Assembly: GCA_011037195.1 (NCBI GenBank)
Contig: JAAEAF010008955.1
Location: 1 to 64,000 of the forward strand
DNA length: 64,000 nt
Direction of reading: 5' to 3'
Origin: Triatoma infestans
Lineage: Eukaryota > Arthropoda > Insecta > Hemiptera > Reduviidae
Shown here: piece after piece, positions 45,378-56,345 of the stretch
Layout of the letters: each line of letters opens with the position of its first letter
Numbering within the stretch: position 1 is the first letter of the stretch
Notes under the pieces: model-generated
The model's input: the letters and a program-made list of their open reading frames with translations, nothing else
What the model was told of the DNA's origin: nothing
Database searches by the model: none
Position numbers and translations under genes: made by a program

Positions 45378-45668
45378 ATGACAAGAGAGAGAATTAAGAG
45401 AGAGAGAAGGACCCTCTCTGGTACTCTCTGACTTAAGCAGGCTAGAGTGGGAGAACCTGTCTATAAGCCAGTGAGAATCTACTTAACATCTATCTATCAG
45501 ATTCAACCATACATCGCATCGTGTCATATCTCTACACTCACCTTTTATTCTATAAAATCATTACAAGTCCCGTGCAGTTTGTGTAAACTTATAGCTATAT
45601 TATAACAGTGTCTTCATATCTCGTCTAATTAATCAAACCTAATTTCTCTCCTCTCAACTCCATTATAC
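45378..45668 (+). repeat. LTR-like repeat X
   Basis: It aligns with 40572-40918 along its length, from agagagaaggaccctctctg to tctcctctcaactccattat. It is shorter mainly in the ATCT stretch. Confidence 0.55.
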
Positions 45669-45739
45669 CCTACAGAATACTCGCTTTCACCCAAGATTGG
45701 CATGTAAATCGTTATATGTTTAGAGTATGTTAAATAATA

Positions 45740-46140
45740 TTTGTAATGGGATCCGAATCATTAAAGAATCACAGAATCCGAAGAGAGGTGCACACATTAA
45801 ATGAATCAAAAGTTAGTTCCTCACCTAGGCCAGACTAGTGAGGTATAGTTCGAGTCATTTAAATAGAACGATAACTGCACAGTGGTACACAGTATTATGA
45901 CCGTTTTACAACAGTTTACATCAATACAACCAGCAACCTATCTTACTACCTTCTTGTTATTCAGCCAGTCTGTCTCTTTATATTTTATTCGCTACCTAAC
46001 TTCAATTTTACTGTAAAATCCTTGCAGTTTGTGTGTTCTATACATTATACAGTGTGCAGTATATCATCTAATTTATTTCTAATCTCATTCCTATATTCCA
46101 TTCTCTCTAATTCTCTCTCTTTCTCACATCCATTATACAA
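45740..46140 (+). repeat. LTR-like repeat, group Y, with upstream shared block
   Basis: The first ~100 bases match 8060-8140 (reversed) and 30925-31000 (cctcacctaggccagactag). The rest has the group Y pattern (cagccagtctgtctcttta; ctgtaaaatccttgcagttt; ctctctctttctcacatcca). Confidence 0.4.
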
Positions 46141-46469
46141 ACTAAACTAATTAAAATTTGTCCATAGAAATTATATACGAGTGATAGATTTATTATTTGT
46201 CTTTCACTGTTATTAAATTGAAGTTTCAACAACAACAAAAATAACATTGATATCAGAGTTTCCCTTCAGCAACCCGGTTCTATACCAAATTCTCCTACAT
46301 TCTTGTGATGGATGCAAGAAATTATATCTATTTTAATTGAAGAAAATTATGAGAAAAATGCAAGCTTGTTGGCAAAAAGGGTAAACCAGGTAGAAGAAAG
46401 TACAGTTACAGGAAGAGTTCATGAACCTTGTTAGCATTGTCTACCCCTTCTTCTCACAGGGGAGGATTT

Positions 46470-46797
46470 GAACGAACAATTAAAAGGCATTCCTTCAACA
46501 CAGTCTAAAACAGACATTCAAGCCAGAACATTTGCTTCAGGAATCGCTCTCTTAAACTCAAGGCCAGTGATAGAGATTTGCCTAAACATCTAATTTATTA
46601 CGAGATAGTTTTGATATTGTAAAGTACTTAAATTTGCTTAGAGAATAATATATTTATTTTAAAAACAGTGGTGCTCTCTTGATTATTTCTAATACTTCTC
46701 TTTCTTAAAACTTACAAACACAAGCCCTTTTACTAAATCGCTTGTGCTACACCAAACTACTACTACAAACACACAACAATTCAACATAGCAAAAACA
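46470..46797 (+). repeat. LTR-like repeat Z, partial
   Basis: It matches 57776-58298 (gccagaacatttgcttcagg; gtggtgctctcttgattatt; cttgtgctacaccaaactac). The 5' part is missing or diverged; 46140-46470 before it holds nothing I recognise. Confidence 0.45.
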
Positions 46798-47215
46798 TTT
46801 CATTCTACTGAAATGATACTTTATAGAAAAGTTTAATGTTACTTCGGAAAATATTTCAATAAAAATGAGAAGCAATTGTCTATTTAGATAGCATATCATC
46901 GTTGTTATCGTTTATGAGAAAATTAAAAAAAATATCTAAAAATAACTCTGTAAAATCGCATTTCTGGTTATCCGATTTTTTGGGGGGAAACGTTATACCT
47001 TCGCCTTTATTTTTGGAAAAATATCACGAAGTAATATGCATGTTAGTAATTATGTTTTAACGAAATTGATAGAGCCAATCCTAATAAAAAAAAAAAAAAA
47101 AAATCAGTAGAGTACACTCCCGGTTGATTGATTTAGATCGAAACTTTTGTTCAGTTATGGTGCTGATGCGAGATATAACTACAATGTTAAATTTGAGCTT
47201 CCTGAGTCCATTCAT

Positions 47216-48167
47216 TTCACTTACTCCTAGTAAGAGGAAATATTGTAATCGTGTCAAATTTTCAATAATGAGTTGTGACCGGAAATATCCGTTTTGAGGT
47301 ACCCTGAGACGAACAGCATAGTTTAAAAACGAAAAATGGTAGAAAGTTCAAACTTGATGTACCGTTTAGGTATCACCATGGGATCCAACAGTAGGTTATC
47401 TGTCAAAATTCTTCAACCGGAAATACCACTTTACTTATTTATTTATTTTTTTTTTTTTGCGAGTTTCTCAAAAATGCCTCCAACGATTTTCTTCAAACTT
47501 GGTATATCAACTACTTTTACAAAAATCTACAACTTGAAACATTTCTCTAGGAAAATTCATTTAAGGGCACTTTTCGGGGAGGGATGGGGTTAGGTTTTCC
47601 TCCAAACTGCTATTTCAGTTTACTATTTAATTCCATCATCTAAATAATATTAATTAGAATTACATTTGTTGTTCAAATTCCAAGTTTGAAAACAAATCGG
47701 ATAACCGGAAGTGAGTGTTTTTACTGAAAAGTATTTTTCAGTTTTCTGCTATTTTCTGTAAAACGGCTCTCAAACGATTTTCTTAAAACTTGGAATATCA
47801 ACTAAAACATACAAGGATCTAAAATTTTTTATTTGAAACATTTCTTTGGGAAAATACATTTAAGGGGTTAGGGTTAGATTTTCCACTAAAGTGCTATTTC
47901 AGTTTGTTACATAATTCTATCATCTAAATAATGTAATTAGAATTAAATATGTTGTTGAAATTCCGAGTTTGAAGAAATTTAGAAGACCGGAAGTTTTTTT
48001 TTTTACTGAACAGTTTTTTTTTTTTTTTCAATTTTTGTGATTTTCTCCATAAAAAAACAGACGAATTTCATTAAATTTGCCATACTAACTATGAAGTTTG
48101 TTGTAAATTGCAATTTAAAAAACTGGATTAAAAGAAAGTTGTGTGAGTGTATGACACCAGATTTTTT
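47216..48167 (+). mobile_element. Repeat B, near full-length but without the (GT)n tract
   Basis: It runs from ttactcctagtaagaggaaa to gtgtgagtgtatgacaccag. The dinucleotide tract is lost (gaggtaccctgagacgaaca joins directly to agcatagtttaaaaacgaaa). Three submonomers are visible. Confidence 0.8.
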
Positions 48168-48843
48168 GAGCTAGAGCAGAGGCTAAAATGCGTTTTTTTA
48201 CCCCACTCAGGATCCTTAAAAGCTTTCGTATTACTACAATAGCTTCAATAGTGGTAACATAACTTTTTTCTGAATAGCATTGTAGTATGTTTGAAGACTA
48301 AGCACACACGCCCACGGCCGACCCAGCCCCGTTAAGTGTCTGGCACATATGGAGCGGATGTCCGAAAGTAGAATCACAAAATAAAACTACTAGAAGACAT
48401 GATTCCCGTTTCTCCACTCTCACACCCCAATCACTCTATCTCACCCAAACACATTCGCTATAACCTTTTTTCTTGTTCAATAAACCGATGTATTTCCGAA
48501 GAAAATTCGAATTTTATAAAATCAGACACACCACTTAAAAGCCACCAGCCACCAGCCAGTTAAAAGAAAATAAAAACAACTCATGGCATAAAACCAGAGT
48601 TACTCTAGTTAAAAAAAAAAAGAATAACTAATGATTCATGAAATTTGAATGCGTTGTTTGATTTAAATATAGGACCAGTACAAACTAACTAACTACATCA
48701 TTGCTACAGCCTTGAAAATTGTTCTTTAAGGGATTTCCGTGTTTGAAAATAGAAAATAACTTACAATACATGCCAACATAGTTTACTATTAAAAGAATTC
48801 GTTTTCATACAATGTAACAATTATCTTATTATAATACTTTTTT
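48168..48843. other. No gene seen
   Basis: A slightly GC-richer block (48280-48490) has no recognisable domain; the rest is AT-rich. Confidence 0.5.
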
Positions 48844-49264
48844 TACTTTCTCTTACTCCTAGTAAGAGAAAGTATTGCAATCGTTGGACATTTCATCGAG
48901 AATCGAGTTTTCATCAAAAATAACCGTTTTGAGGTCCCCTGAGTTCAAAAAAGTGGTTTTTAGAAAATTTGTCCTTATGTATATATGTGTACACTCATTG
49001 GCAAAAAATTACGATCACTTAAAAAATTACATTTAATAAATAATATAATATTGTCTAGTCTGTTTTCATCAGTTATATTGTTTTGGCAATTAATAATTAA
49101 AATTTTTAGTGTAAATTGGACTTTGTACAATTACACTTGTGATATTAAAAATATTAAATAAATAAGTAATGTAATTTAAATTGATTATGAATTGATTTTT
49201 ATTTGCTTTAACTTCGTTTTTGGCTTGTCCCTTAACTAAGAAAATTAAAATTAAAAATTCGAAT

Positions 49265-50160
49265 TTCAAAATGTTCCTTAGAGTCAAGGATGTTGCACGT
49301 GTTGTAGCACTTATTGATCACGGCTGCTCCATCAGCTAAACATCCATTGCTATTGGTGTTCCCTATCGAACTCTGCAAGATGCAGGGCAGCGTTAGAGAA
49401 AAAGAGGCTCATACTCAAGAAAGCCACTGAACTGCGGGACAACCGTTTGTTGACGCTGACAATTTTAACGAAATCGTCATCTGGCAGCTGTTGATGTAGT
49501 TCACCGCCTCCAAAAAAAGTTCGCGGTGTTCAAATTTCTGAGAGAACAGTTCAAAGGAGATTGAATGAGCAAGGTTTGATGGCTTTTCACTCCACAAGAG
49601 GGCCAGAACAAACAAGGGAGCACCGAATTTCTCGCCTTGAGTTTGCTCAGCAATACATCAATTTGTCTATCTAGCAGTGGGCAAGTGTATTGTTTACTGA
49701 CGAGTCCTGATTTTCCTTAAGGGCTCCAAACGCCTTGAATGAATGTGGACGAGAAACATGAAAGATTTACACAATGTAATTTTGTTCTAACTAGGCCTTT
49801 CCAACTAGGCACTCTGAAGGTTTGGGCAGTTATCAGTTTACAAACACGTACGGAGTTAGTGATGGTTCGAGGAGTTCCATGACTGCTGCTCGGTATTTGG
49901 CGGATATACTGCAAGCATATGCTGAGATAAGTGAAGAGTTTGTGCTAATATGCACGATAACGCTCGTCCACAAAAGCCCACACAGAGCAGGTCTCTCTTA
50001 ATAACCATAATACTGATTCCCTAAACTGGCCTGCTCGTTCCTCTGAATTAAATTCCATAGAGTATCTGTGAAATATGCTTGGAAGACGGATAAGAAATTG
50101 GTGAGTCCTTCCTGGGACTTATGGGCTCTAATCTCACAAAACGAAATTTACCGCTTGATT
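49265..50160 (+). pseudogene. Tc1-like transposase, decayed
   Basis: The order is that of a Tc1 transposase. DVARVVALIDHGCS is the amino-terminal helix-turn-helix. Next come ISERTVQRRLNEQGLMAF, EHRISRLEFAQQYINLS, LFTDES*FSLRAPN (first catalytic aspartate), MHDNARPQ (second) and SELNSIEYL*NMLGRRI (the PIEHLW block), then ALISQNEIYRLIQ. Several stops and frameshifts. The last codons lie beyond the LTR at 50569 onward. Confidence 0.8.
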
Positions 50161-50165
50161 CAGAG

Positions 50166-50563
50166 AATGCCGGTAACGCAGCCACTGGTGCCATCTAGGA
50201 GAGAAAGCAGGTACTTCAAGTTCTCCTAGTGGCCGCTAGGAAGCGCTGGGGCGCGCTCTAGCTCTGTCTAGAAGAATCGAGAAAGTTCTAGACCCTTCTC
50301 CACCAGTATAAATAGTGGGACAACAGAGAGTTTGGAGAGTTTTCTTGTTACTAAATGTACGTTTGTGAAAAGTGTATAAAAAGTGAACAAAGTGAACTTT
50401 TGTGGTTTAAACTGTGAATTAATTATTATTAAGTGTTGTATTTATAATTTATTGTGTAAAACAATAAATTGGTGTTTTTCTATTGAGGTTTAGAGTATTT
50501 TATCTAAACGAACCCACTTAAAACTAGTTGCAGTAGCTAGTTTAGAGGGAAAAACGTTACATT
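50166..50563. mobile_element. Solo LTR (398 bp) with 5-bp target-site duplication
   Basis: CAGAG flanks it at 50161-50165 and 50564-50568. The ends are inverted (AATG...CATT). The Tc1 transposase reading resumes across the insertion (attcagagacgcctagaagc, compare 38575-38585), which fixes the boundaries. On plus it has a TATA box (tataaata, 50307-50314) and AATAAA (50463-50468), so plus is the likely transcription sense, though a TGTAAC start would favour minus. Confidence 0.8.
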
Positions 50564-50761
50564 CAGAGACGCCTAGAAGCTAGAAGCTGTAATAAAGGAA
50601 AGTAATGTTAAATTAAAAAAAAAAAAAAAATTCCAGATTTACTTTTTTTAATTATTTCAAATTTCCTATAATCAGTTAACCTAGAAAAATTATGAATGAA
50701 AAAATTATTAAAAAATCTAAAACTATACATGGAAATAGTAAATTTTTCAAGAGGCCAGAAA

Positions 50762-50806
50762 ATATCAGAGAATGCCGGTAACGCAGCCACTGGCATTCTC
50801 TGATAT
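50762..50806. repeat. Short perfect inverted repeat made from an LTR end
   Basis: Arms of 15 bp (ATATCAGAGAATGCC and its reverse complement at 50792-50806) enclose 15 bp (ggtaacgcagccact). The left arm and centre repeat the first bases of the LTR at 50161 onward. Confidence 0.85.
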
Positions 50807-51095
50807 GCCATGGTATGGGATCCAACCACTGGCACTCCCATGGTATGGGATCCAACGGGAAGTTAGCTGTTAAAATTCTCAACTGGAAATTGAACGGATT
50901 TTTCAGTTCTTTTTTTGCGTTTTTCTCGAAAAATGCTAAAATTTTTTTTAAACACTTGCTAATAAGAGCTAGAAGTATCATTTCAAACATTTCTCCGCAT
51001 AAAATCATTTAAGAGGGCTTTTCGTGGGAGTGTGAGGTTCTGTTTTCCTCTAAAGTACTATTTTAATTTCTAATATGATTCCTTCTAAATAATAC

Positions 51096-51555
51096 TCCCT
51101 CCTGCCCTTATTATTTGGACCCTATCTCTACAAGATAGTGATTAGTCACCCACAAAGATACTCTTGTGCGGCTGCAACAATTACTTTCTGGCACTGCATG
51201 TTCTTGGGCAGTAGTTAGTGGTGTGCCAGGGAACCCAATAACAATTGACAATGTTTTTAGTTAAACGTTAATGAGATAATTCCCTAAAAACTGCACACTT
51301 TTTTTTTTTCCCGGGAAGCACTTTATGAGGGGAGAGTGTCCGGCCGATGATTACAAACCTGAACTAAGCTTACGCGGAAAAAGCAATCACTGATATTAAA
51401 GATTACAATCTTCACTTAAATTTTTTACTAACTTCATTCCCACCAAAGTGTTAAAAATATTGTAAATTACGTATTACTTACATACAAGACAAATTACTGA
51501 ATGATCTTGTAATACAGCAAATATTACCTGTAACAAACAAATATATGTTAATCCT
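51096..51555. other. No gene seen
   Basis: Unassigned, partly balanced composition; nothing conserved noticed. Confidence 0.45.
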
Positions 51556-51959
51556 TCAGTTTAATATTGGAAAAAAAGGATATCGAGATTCGGTCAATGG
51601 AAACTCTTTTTTCAAATTTTCACCGATGTATCGGTAAATTTATTGCCTTTTACAGGGTTTTTACAAAAGTTATAAAACAAATCAGAAAAAAAAACAAAAC
51701 ATAAATATAAATTTAAAATAAAAATTATCACCAAAAAAAAAATTAAATAAACTAAATAAAGAGATAAAAGTATATTAAATATATATATAGCAAATTGAAA
51801 TTTATTTCAAACTATTGCAATTATTGCAGAACAAATCAAAAATAAACTGCAACTCATCTATAACGAGTAAAATTTAAACAATATGTGGTAAATATGAGCG
51901 TAAAATATGGAAATCTAACATAAGAAGTGTGCTCCTACTTACAAAAATTTTCCTGTTGA

Positions 51960-52345
51960 TTATGTGGATGGATCCGCAATGCTGGATAACATCTGGTACT
52001 TTATCCATCGTAGCATGCATATTCATTTTGTTCCTGACCGGTTTCGGATTTTCATCCACCGTCAGAGCAAATTCACCAAGCTCGTGTAGAGAGTTCACTT
52101 CAACGTAATGTTTCTGTTACACTCACACTATATACAACCATATACCGTTTACAACCTACATATATATACACTGTGACATATATACAACCAACAAACCCAC
52201 AAGTGTGAGTGTAACAGAAACATTACGTTGAAGTGAACTCTCTATACGAGCTTGGTAAATTTGCTCTGACGATGGATGAGAATCCGAAACCGGTCAGGAA
52301 CAAAATGAATATGCATGCTACGACGGATAAAATACCAAAAATTTT
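51960..52345. repeat. Foldback of motif C, outward hammerhead-like motifs
   Basis: Left arm on minus (52030-52070): CTGACGG, stem II GGAT/ATCC, GAAA, ACCGGT, GTC. Right arm on plus (52262-52302): CTGACGA at 52265, stem II GGAT/ATCC (a GGATGAGAATCC hairpin), GAAACCGGTC. The arms extend into gtgtaacagaaacattacgt and aaaattttcctgt. The centre has TATATA and CAACCA repeats. Confidence 0.7.
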
Positions 52346-52400
52346 CCTGTTTGAATTTCTTAAAAACTACAGTTTAACTTGTCATATACCATCATCAAGT

Positions 52401-53024
52401 TACCCTGCATTGGGTGCCGGGACATGTCGGCGTGGATGGTAATGAGACAGCTGACGCCCTGGCAAAGGAAGGCGCTGTATCTCCTCTTATTGGACCAGAG
52501 CCCTTTTGTGGAGTCAGTGACCAAGTATTTCTAGAAGAAATCAAGAAGGAGGAGGTGGCTAAAAGAGCTCGGTCTCTGGAACATCATCCCGGGACTGAGG
52601 CAGGCCAAGGTCTGTCTGGGCGGTTATAACCAGGAAAGATCGAAAGCCTTCATCAGTCTGAGTAAGAATAGGATCCGTATTCTTACGGGATTCCTTACGG
52701 GGCATTGCAGACTCAGGGGGCACCTGAGAAAGCTTGGCCTAGTAGGTGACGGCATATGCAGATTCTGTGGAGAGGCGGAGGAAACTCCGATACACCTCCT
52801 CACGGACTGTGATGCCGTCATTCAAAGAAGATTTAGTAGTCTGGGCTGTTACCAGATAGGGGAGGAAGAAATACCTACCCTAGAACCTTCCAGGATCCTG
52901 AGATTTCTCAGGGAGTTAAACCTGGAGAGGGTGCTATAGATGAGCTAGCTCATCTTAGGCACCAGGGGGGGTACAATAGATCAAGAATGGTCGCGGTACA
53001 GAACCCTGAGGAAAAAAAAAAAAA
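52401..53024 (+). mobile_element. 5'-truncated Jockey-type element with 10-bp target-site duplication
   Basis: ATCATCAAGT flanks it at 52391-52400 and 53025-53034. It starts at the RNase H motif WVPGHVGVDGNETADALAKE, followed by LIGPEPFCGVSDQVFLEEI. After a frameshift near 52610 come GFLTGHCRLRGHLRKLGLVG and ICRFCGEAEETPIHLLTDC, the zinc knuckle. It ends with IPTLEPSRILRFLRELNLE and a poly-A tail. Best preserved of the Jockey-type copies here. Confidence 0.9.
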
Positions 53025-53850
53025 ATCATCAAGTGTTACGGAATCAGGGTGTGCCAAGGTTTATAAAAGGCTAGGAGAGTGGATGGGAAAACTGTGTCTT
53101 ATTGTGTATGTTGTTTAGGAAATTCCAGGGACTGTTAATAACTGAGGGATAGGTTTTTGGTGTCTGTTCTAAAATTGATAGATAATTTGTTTTTAAATAT
53201 ATATCATTTCCAATATATTTCTTTTTATATTATTATTGTTAATTGAGAGAATTTTAGTGGTTTCCATATCGAATTCATGTTTATGTTGTATGCAATGTTT
53301 GGTTAGTGCTGTAGTCATGTCAGTCGGTTTTGTCAGTTTTGCAATCGTATTAATGTTGATACAGTTTACTTTTTAAATATGAGATGTCTGTACTATGTAT
53401 GTACCTGGGCATTGTAAACAGTTTATTTTATAAATAACAACTGATAATAAAGTTGTGGGTGTGGAGTTTTTGAGTTTAGAATAGAGTTTACTAGGGGATT
53501 AGAGTTTTTGTGATCGATGGAAAGGTTATATTTTTGGAAAATTTTAGCTTTTTTTTTCTGATAGATCCTCTATATATGGGATAGAGATATAGGATAATGG
53601 GAGTTGCTGTGAGGGCGTACACGTAATTTGGTAGGTCAAATTAGCCGTTGATAGTTTATATAATGGTTTTTTGTACTAAATGGAGAGAATAGCCATTTTT
53701 TTTTTAAATATATTGGATAATTTTAATTTGTTTTCATCTTGGAACGGGGATGGCTAAGAAATTTGCCGAAACGACGGTGAAAATTTGAAAAAAGAATATT
53801 CTTTGACCGAACCTCAATATTCTTTTTACAATATCAAATACAGCTGTCGT

Positions 53851-54590
53851 AACGAACAACAAAACTTCAGTTTAATGTTGCAATAAATAAATACATAAAG
53901 AGAAGAAAATGCACCCCAGGGCAATGATATGGTGAATGACAAAATATTTTTAAAAAAATTTAAATATACAAAATTTCATTCTAATTAATTACAATTCGCA
54001 TTCTAATTATATTCATGGAAATGACTGAGAATAATTATTACACCATTGCTAATAATTCAAGAATGAATGACTTTTAAAAATAATACCACTCTTAAGACTT
54101 TCTGTCTCATTGAATTTTTACGGCAAATTGAGTTTTTATATGTTTCTTAACATTTTAAGGCCATTGAGGCAAAATCTACTTTTGCACATCTCTCAATGTT
54201 CCAGATCATTCATAAAGCTTTAACTGTCGGTATTTAGACTTGAAATTGCGAAGTTCTTACAAATGTTATTATAGAATAAGTGAAATTAAAAACACTTAAT
54301 ATCTTCTCAGATTTTAAATTTACTAAATTTTATTGGAACAAATTGAATTCAGGATATAATTTTCAACAAATAATTTTTATATCTATGCAAACGAAATCCC
54401 TAATTACAATATTATAATAATCAATTCTTAATTACCTTATATTTTATTTGAATAAATATATGTAAAACTGTATTTTTCTGCCAAATTGGACTTTTTTTCA
54501 ACCAAATTAAACATATTTTGAATCCATTTTTTTACTATTTATTATATTATTTTGAAACATTTTGAAAATAATTTTTTTTCTTCGAGCTCA
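53851..54590. other. No gene seen; AT-rich
   Basis: AT-rich sequence with no coding signal. It would be expected to hold more Penelope reverse transcriptase if the element at 54590 were complete, so that copy is 5'-truncated. Confidence 0.5.
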
Positions 54591-54855
54591 CACCGTATAG
54601 AAGAAAGATTTCATCACTAGGTAGACAGCAACAGGATTATCCAAGGAAGAAAATCATCTTCGGCAAACTTGTAACGAAACGGCTACAAGCTAGGCAAAAC
54701 ACTATTCCCTACAATAAGATGAAAAAACCTCTTCCAGTGAGGAAACCACAAGAAATAGAAGATAAGTGGAGAGAAAACCAGGGCTGTTCGCCCATATGTA
54801 CAAGAAATGTCAGAGTACATTACAAAAATCCCGGCAAAGCACAATATAATGCTAA

Positions 54856-55839
54856 GTGTCCACTAGGGACAAAATAGTCTCGAGACTAGTCTCACAAATG
54901 GAGACAAGCCCGCGCAGGTCTCCGAGAGCGTAACTGTCACAAGTGGACATGTTCATTCCCTCTCTCGTGACTCAGTCTCCAGTCTTCCGCCAGTGTTGGA
55001 AGATTTTTCTCAGCTCTCGGTGAGACTTGATTTCATTCTTGTGTGTATTTTTCAATTTTATTTCGGAATTCTATGTTTTTATTTCATAATTATTTGTATT
55101 TTGGTTAATTCTTTTTTAGTTTTTTAACGTTCCAATAGGCGCGCATATAAATGGGACATGAAAACGCGCAGAATATCTGAGAGATACATCAAGTATTTTC
55201 AAGCGATGATGTTCAGTTAATTCCAAATTTAGTCAAATACATGTGTATGTTAAAAAATAGAAAACGCACCATTATGAATTTCGATGTATATTTTGTAAAT
55301 AAAACTAAAACAAAAATAAGTTGAGAAAAAGAATCATTTTTTCGGTTCAATTTTACTCTCACAAATTTAAGTTCAAATATCTAAACAAACAAACTATTCT
55401 GAACATAATTTTGTAACCAAACTCAATTGCACAGACGACAGCCTAAAACAATTATATAAAAAAACTACTCTGAACTTAGCAATTCATCCAACCGCAACTC
55501 ATTTACAAATGTTGAACAAGCTCCGAATTCATTACGTCGATCTACCGATTTCCTAACCCAACACTCCTTTTTATTCACTTTCCGCTTTTTCGCAATATTA
55601 TACGCAATTATAAGAGCTAGGGCCTGACGCGAATCCATTAGGAAAGAAAAGATAAAAATAAACAAAATGCGATCAAATCACACAACTGACTGCGAGTTGA
55701 CTCTCAAGTGGACATAAAATGTTCCTGGTCTCGAGACTACAGTGACTATCGAGTCTCAGTAAACTGTCTCGAGAGCGAAAGTGATCTCAAATGGACAATA
55801 TCCTGAGATTGATCTCGAGACTTTGTCTCAAGTGGACTG
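54856..55839 (-). mobile_element. PIF/Harbinger-like element, internally deleted (984 bp)
   Basis: The ends are imperfect inverted repeats (GTGTCCACTAGGGACAAAA; right end reversed CAGTCCACTTGAGACAAAG), bordered by TAA on the left and TTA on the right. Subterminal regions hold palindromes of the GTCTCGAGAC type (about 54870, 55728, 55812) and repeated AAGTGGACA. It carries only the start of a transposase-like frame. Confidence 0.7.
55465..55665 (-). pseudogene. Harbinger transposase N-terminal fragment
   Basis: The 66-codon frame includes KKECWVRKSVDRRNEFGACS then TFVNELRLDE. This matches the WV-x-P-x-x-x-x-R-x-x-x-G-x-x-x-x-L-x-x-ELR-x-D block that opens Harbinger-type (HARBI1-like) transposases. 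The usual protein is several hundred residues and the DDE domain is absent here. It might be a first exon left in a deletion derivative. Confidence 0.6.
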
Positions 55840-55899
55840 TTATCATAAGAACTATACATGGAACAGATCAAAGTCCTAAATGATTCCACAGTTCAAGGA

Positions 55900-56345
55900 C
55901 CAATTTCCACTACAAAAAAAGGGGATTTTATTAAATATAATATAAAATCTGTATGATTCCTTGCAGCTGTGAAAAAAGACAGCAACCGAAAAATACATTG
56001 GACAGACTAAAAGATTAGTCACGAGGCAACTTAAAGAGCATATACATTTTGTCAAACATAACAAAACGGAAAAAATCTTCAAAATTTCAAAACATTCTTC
56101 TACATTTGGGCACGCAATAAATTTTAAAAAGACACCAAAGTCCTTGCCCAAGTCAACAATTATTATTACCAACGTTTCTTAAATAAGAGAGGCAGGTATA
56201 AATTGGAAAAAGAGGTAAACTGTTTAAATAGAGAAGATGGACTCCGTCTGAGTATAGGACGTTGGATGTTCCTCCTCAGAGAAAGGAGAGAAGAAAGTAA
56301 TTTACCAGAGCAAAACAAGGCTGCAAATTTCATAAAAAAGACTTA
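55900..56345 (+). pseudogene. Penelope GIY-YIG endonuclease remnant
   Basis: Frames give IPCSCEK (the CxC of the Penelope-specific linker), KYIGQTKRLVTRQLKEHIHF (the YIG half of the GIY-YIG domain with its arginine), KHSSTFGHAINFKKTP, then FLNKRGRYKLEKEVNCLNRE and DGLRLSIGRWMFLLRERR to a TAG. The domain cuts target DNA in Penelope-like retrotransposition. Two or three frameshifts and the lost reverse transcriptase make it inactive. Confidence 0.8.

Larger units (their letters stand above)
48992..50764 (+). mobile_element. Tc1-like element, right end truncated, containing a solo LTR
   Basis: The left terminal repeat CACTCATTGGCAAAAAATTA matches that of the 38370 element. The right end stops within its terminal repeat (ttttcaagaggccagaaaat). 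It encodes a dead transposase (see next) and is cut near the 3' end of that gene by a solo LTR. Confidence 0.75.
48844..51095 (+). mobile_element. Repeat B split by a Tc1-like element (parts 48844-48990 and 50808-51095)
   Basis: The head of a repeat B (tactttctcttactcctagt) runs to the start of its GT tract at 48990. It resumes after the insertion at ccatggtatgggatccaacg and continues to about 51095. The two halves are in the same orientation and the expected order. Confidence 0.7.
51555..53850. repeat. Penelope-associated inverted repeat block
   Basis: 51565-51650 (reverse of a caccgatgtatcggtaaatt region) and 53757-53840 (gccgaaacgacggtgaaaat, then ttgaaaaaagaatattcttt) are inverted copies. 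The right one holds a degenerate hammerhead-like remnant (GGCTAAGAAATTTGCC hairpin followed by GAAACGAC). Between them lie two inverted motif C units and a Jockey insertion. 53035-53740 shows no gene. Confidence 0.5.
54590..56345 (+). mobile_element. Penelope-like element, 3' part, split by a Harbinger-like insertion
   Basis: Left piece (54590-54852): NGYKLGKT, then VRPYVQEMSEYITKIPAKHN, which fits the PYV-x-x-x-SE segment after the reverse transcriptase of Penelope-like elements. Right piece (55843-56345): KDQFPLQKKG, IPCSCEK, KYIGQTKRLVTRQLKEHIHF and the NREDGLRLS end. A ~1-kb insertion separates the two. Confidence 0.75.

Noticed and set aside
50608..51012. Open frames on both strands around 50.6-51.0 kb
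   Set aside because: They cover the truncated Tc1 end, the LTR palindrome and a repeat B; no protein similarity.
53741..53790. GGCTAAGAAATTTGCC-GAAACGAC considered as a functional hammerhead
   Set aside because: The CTGANGA core is missing and the cleavage triplet is altered; kept only as a degenerate remnant.
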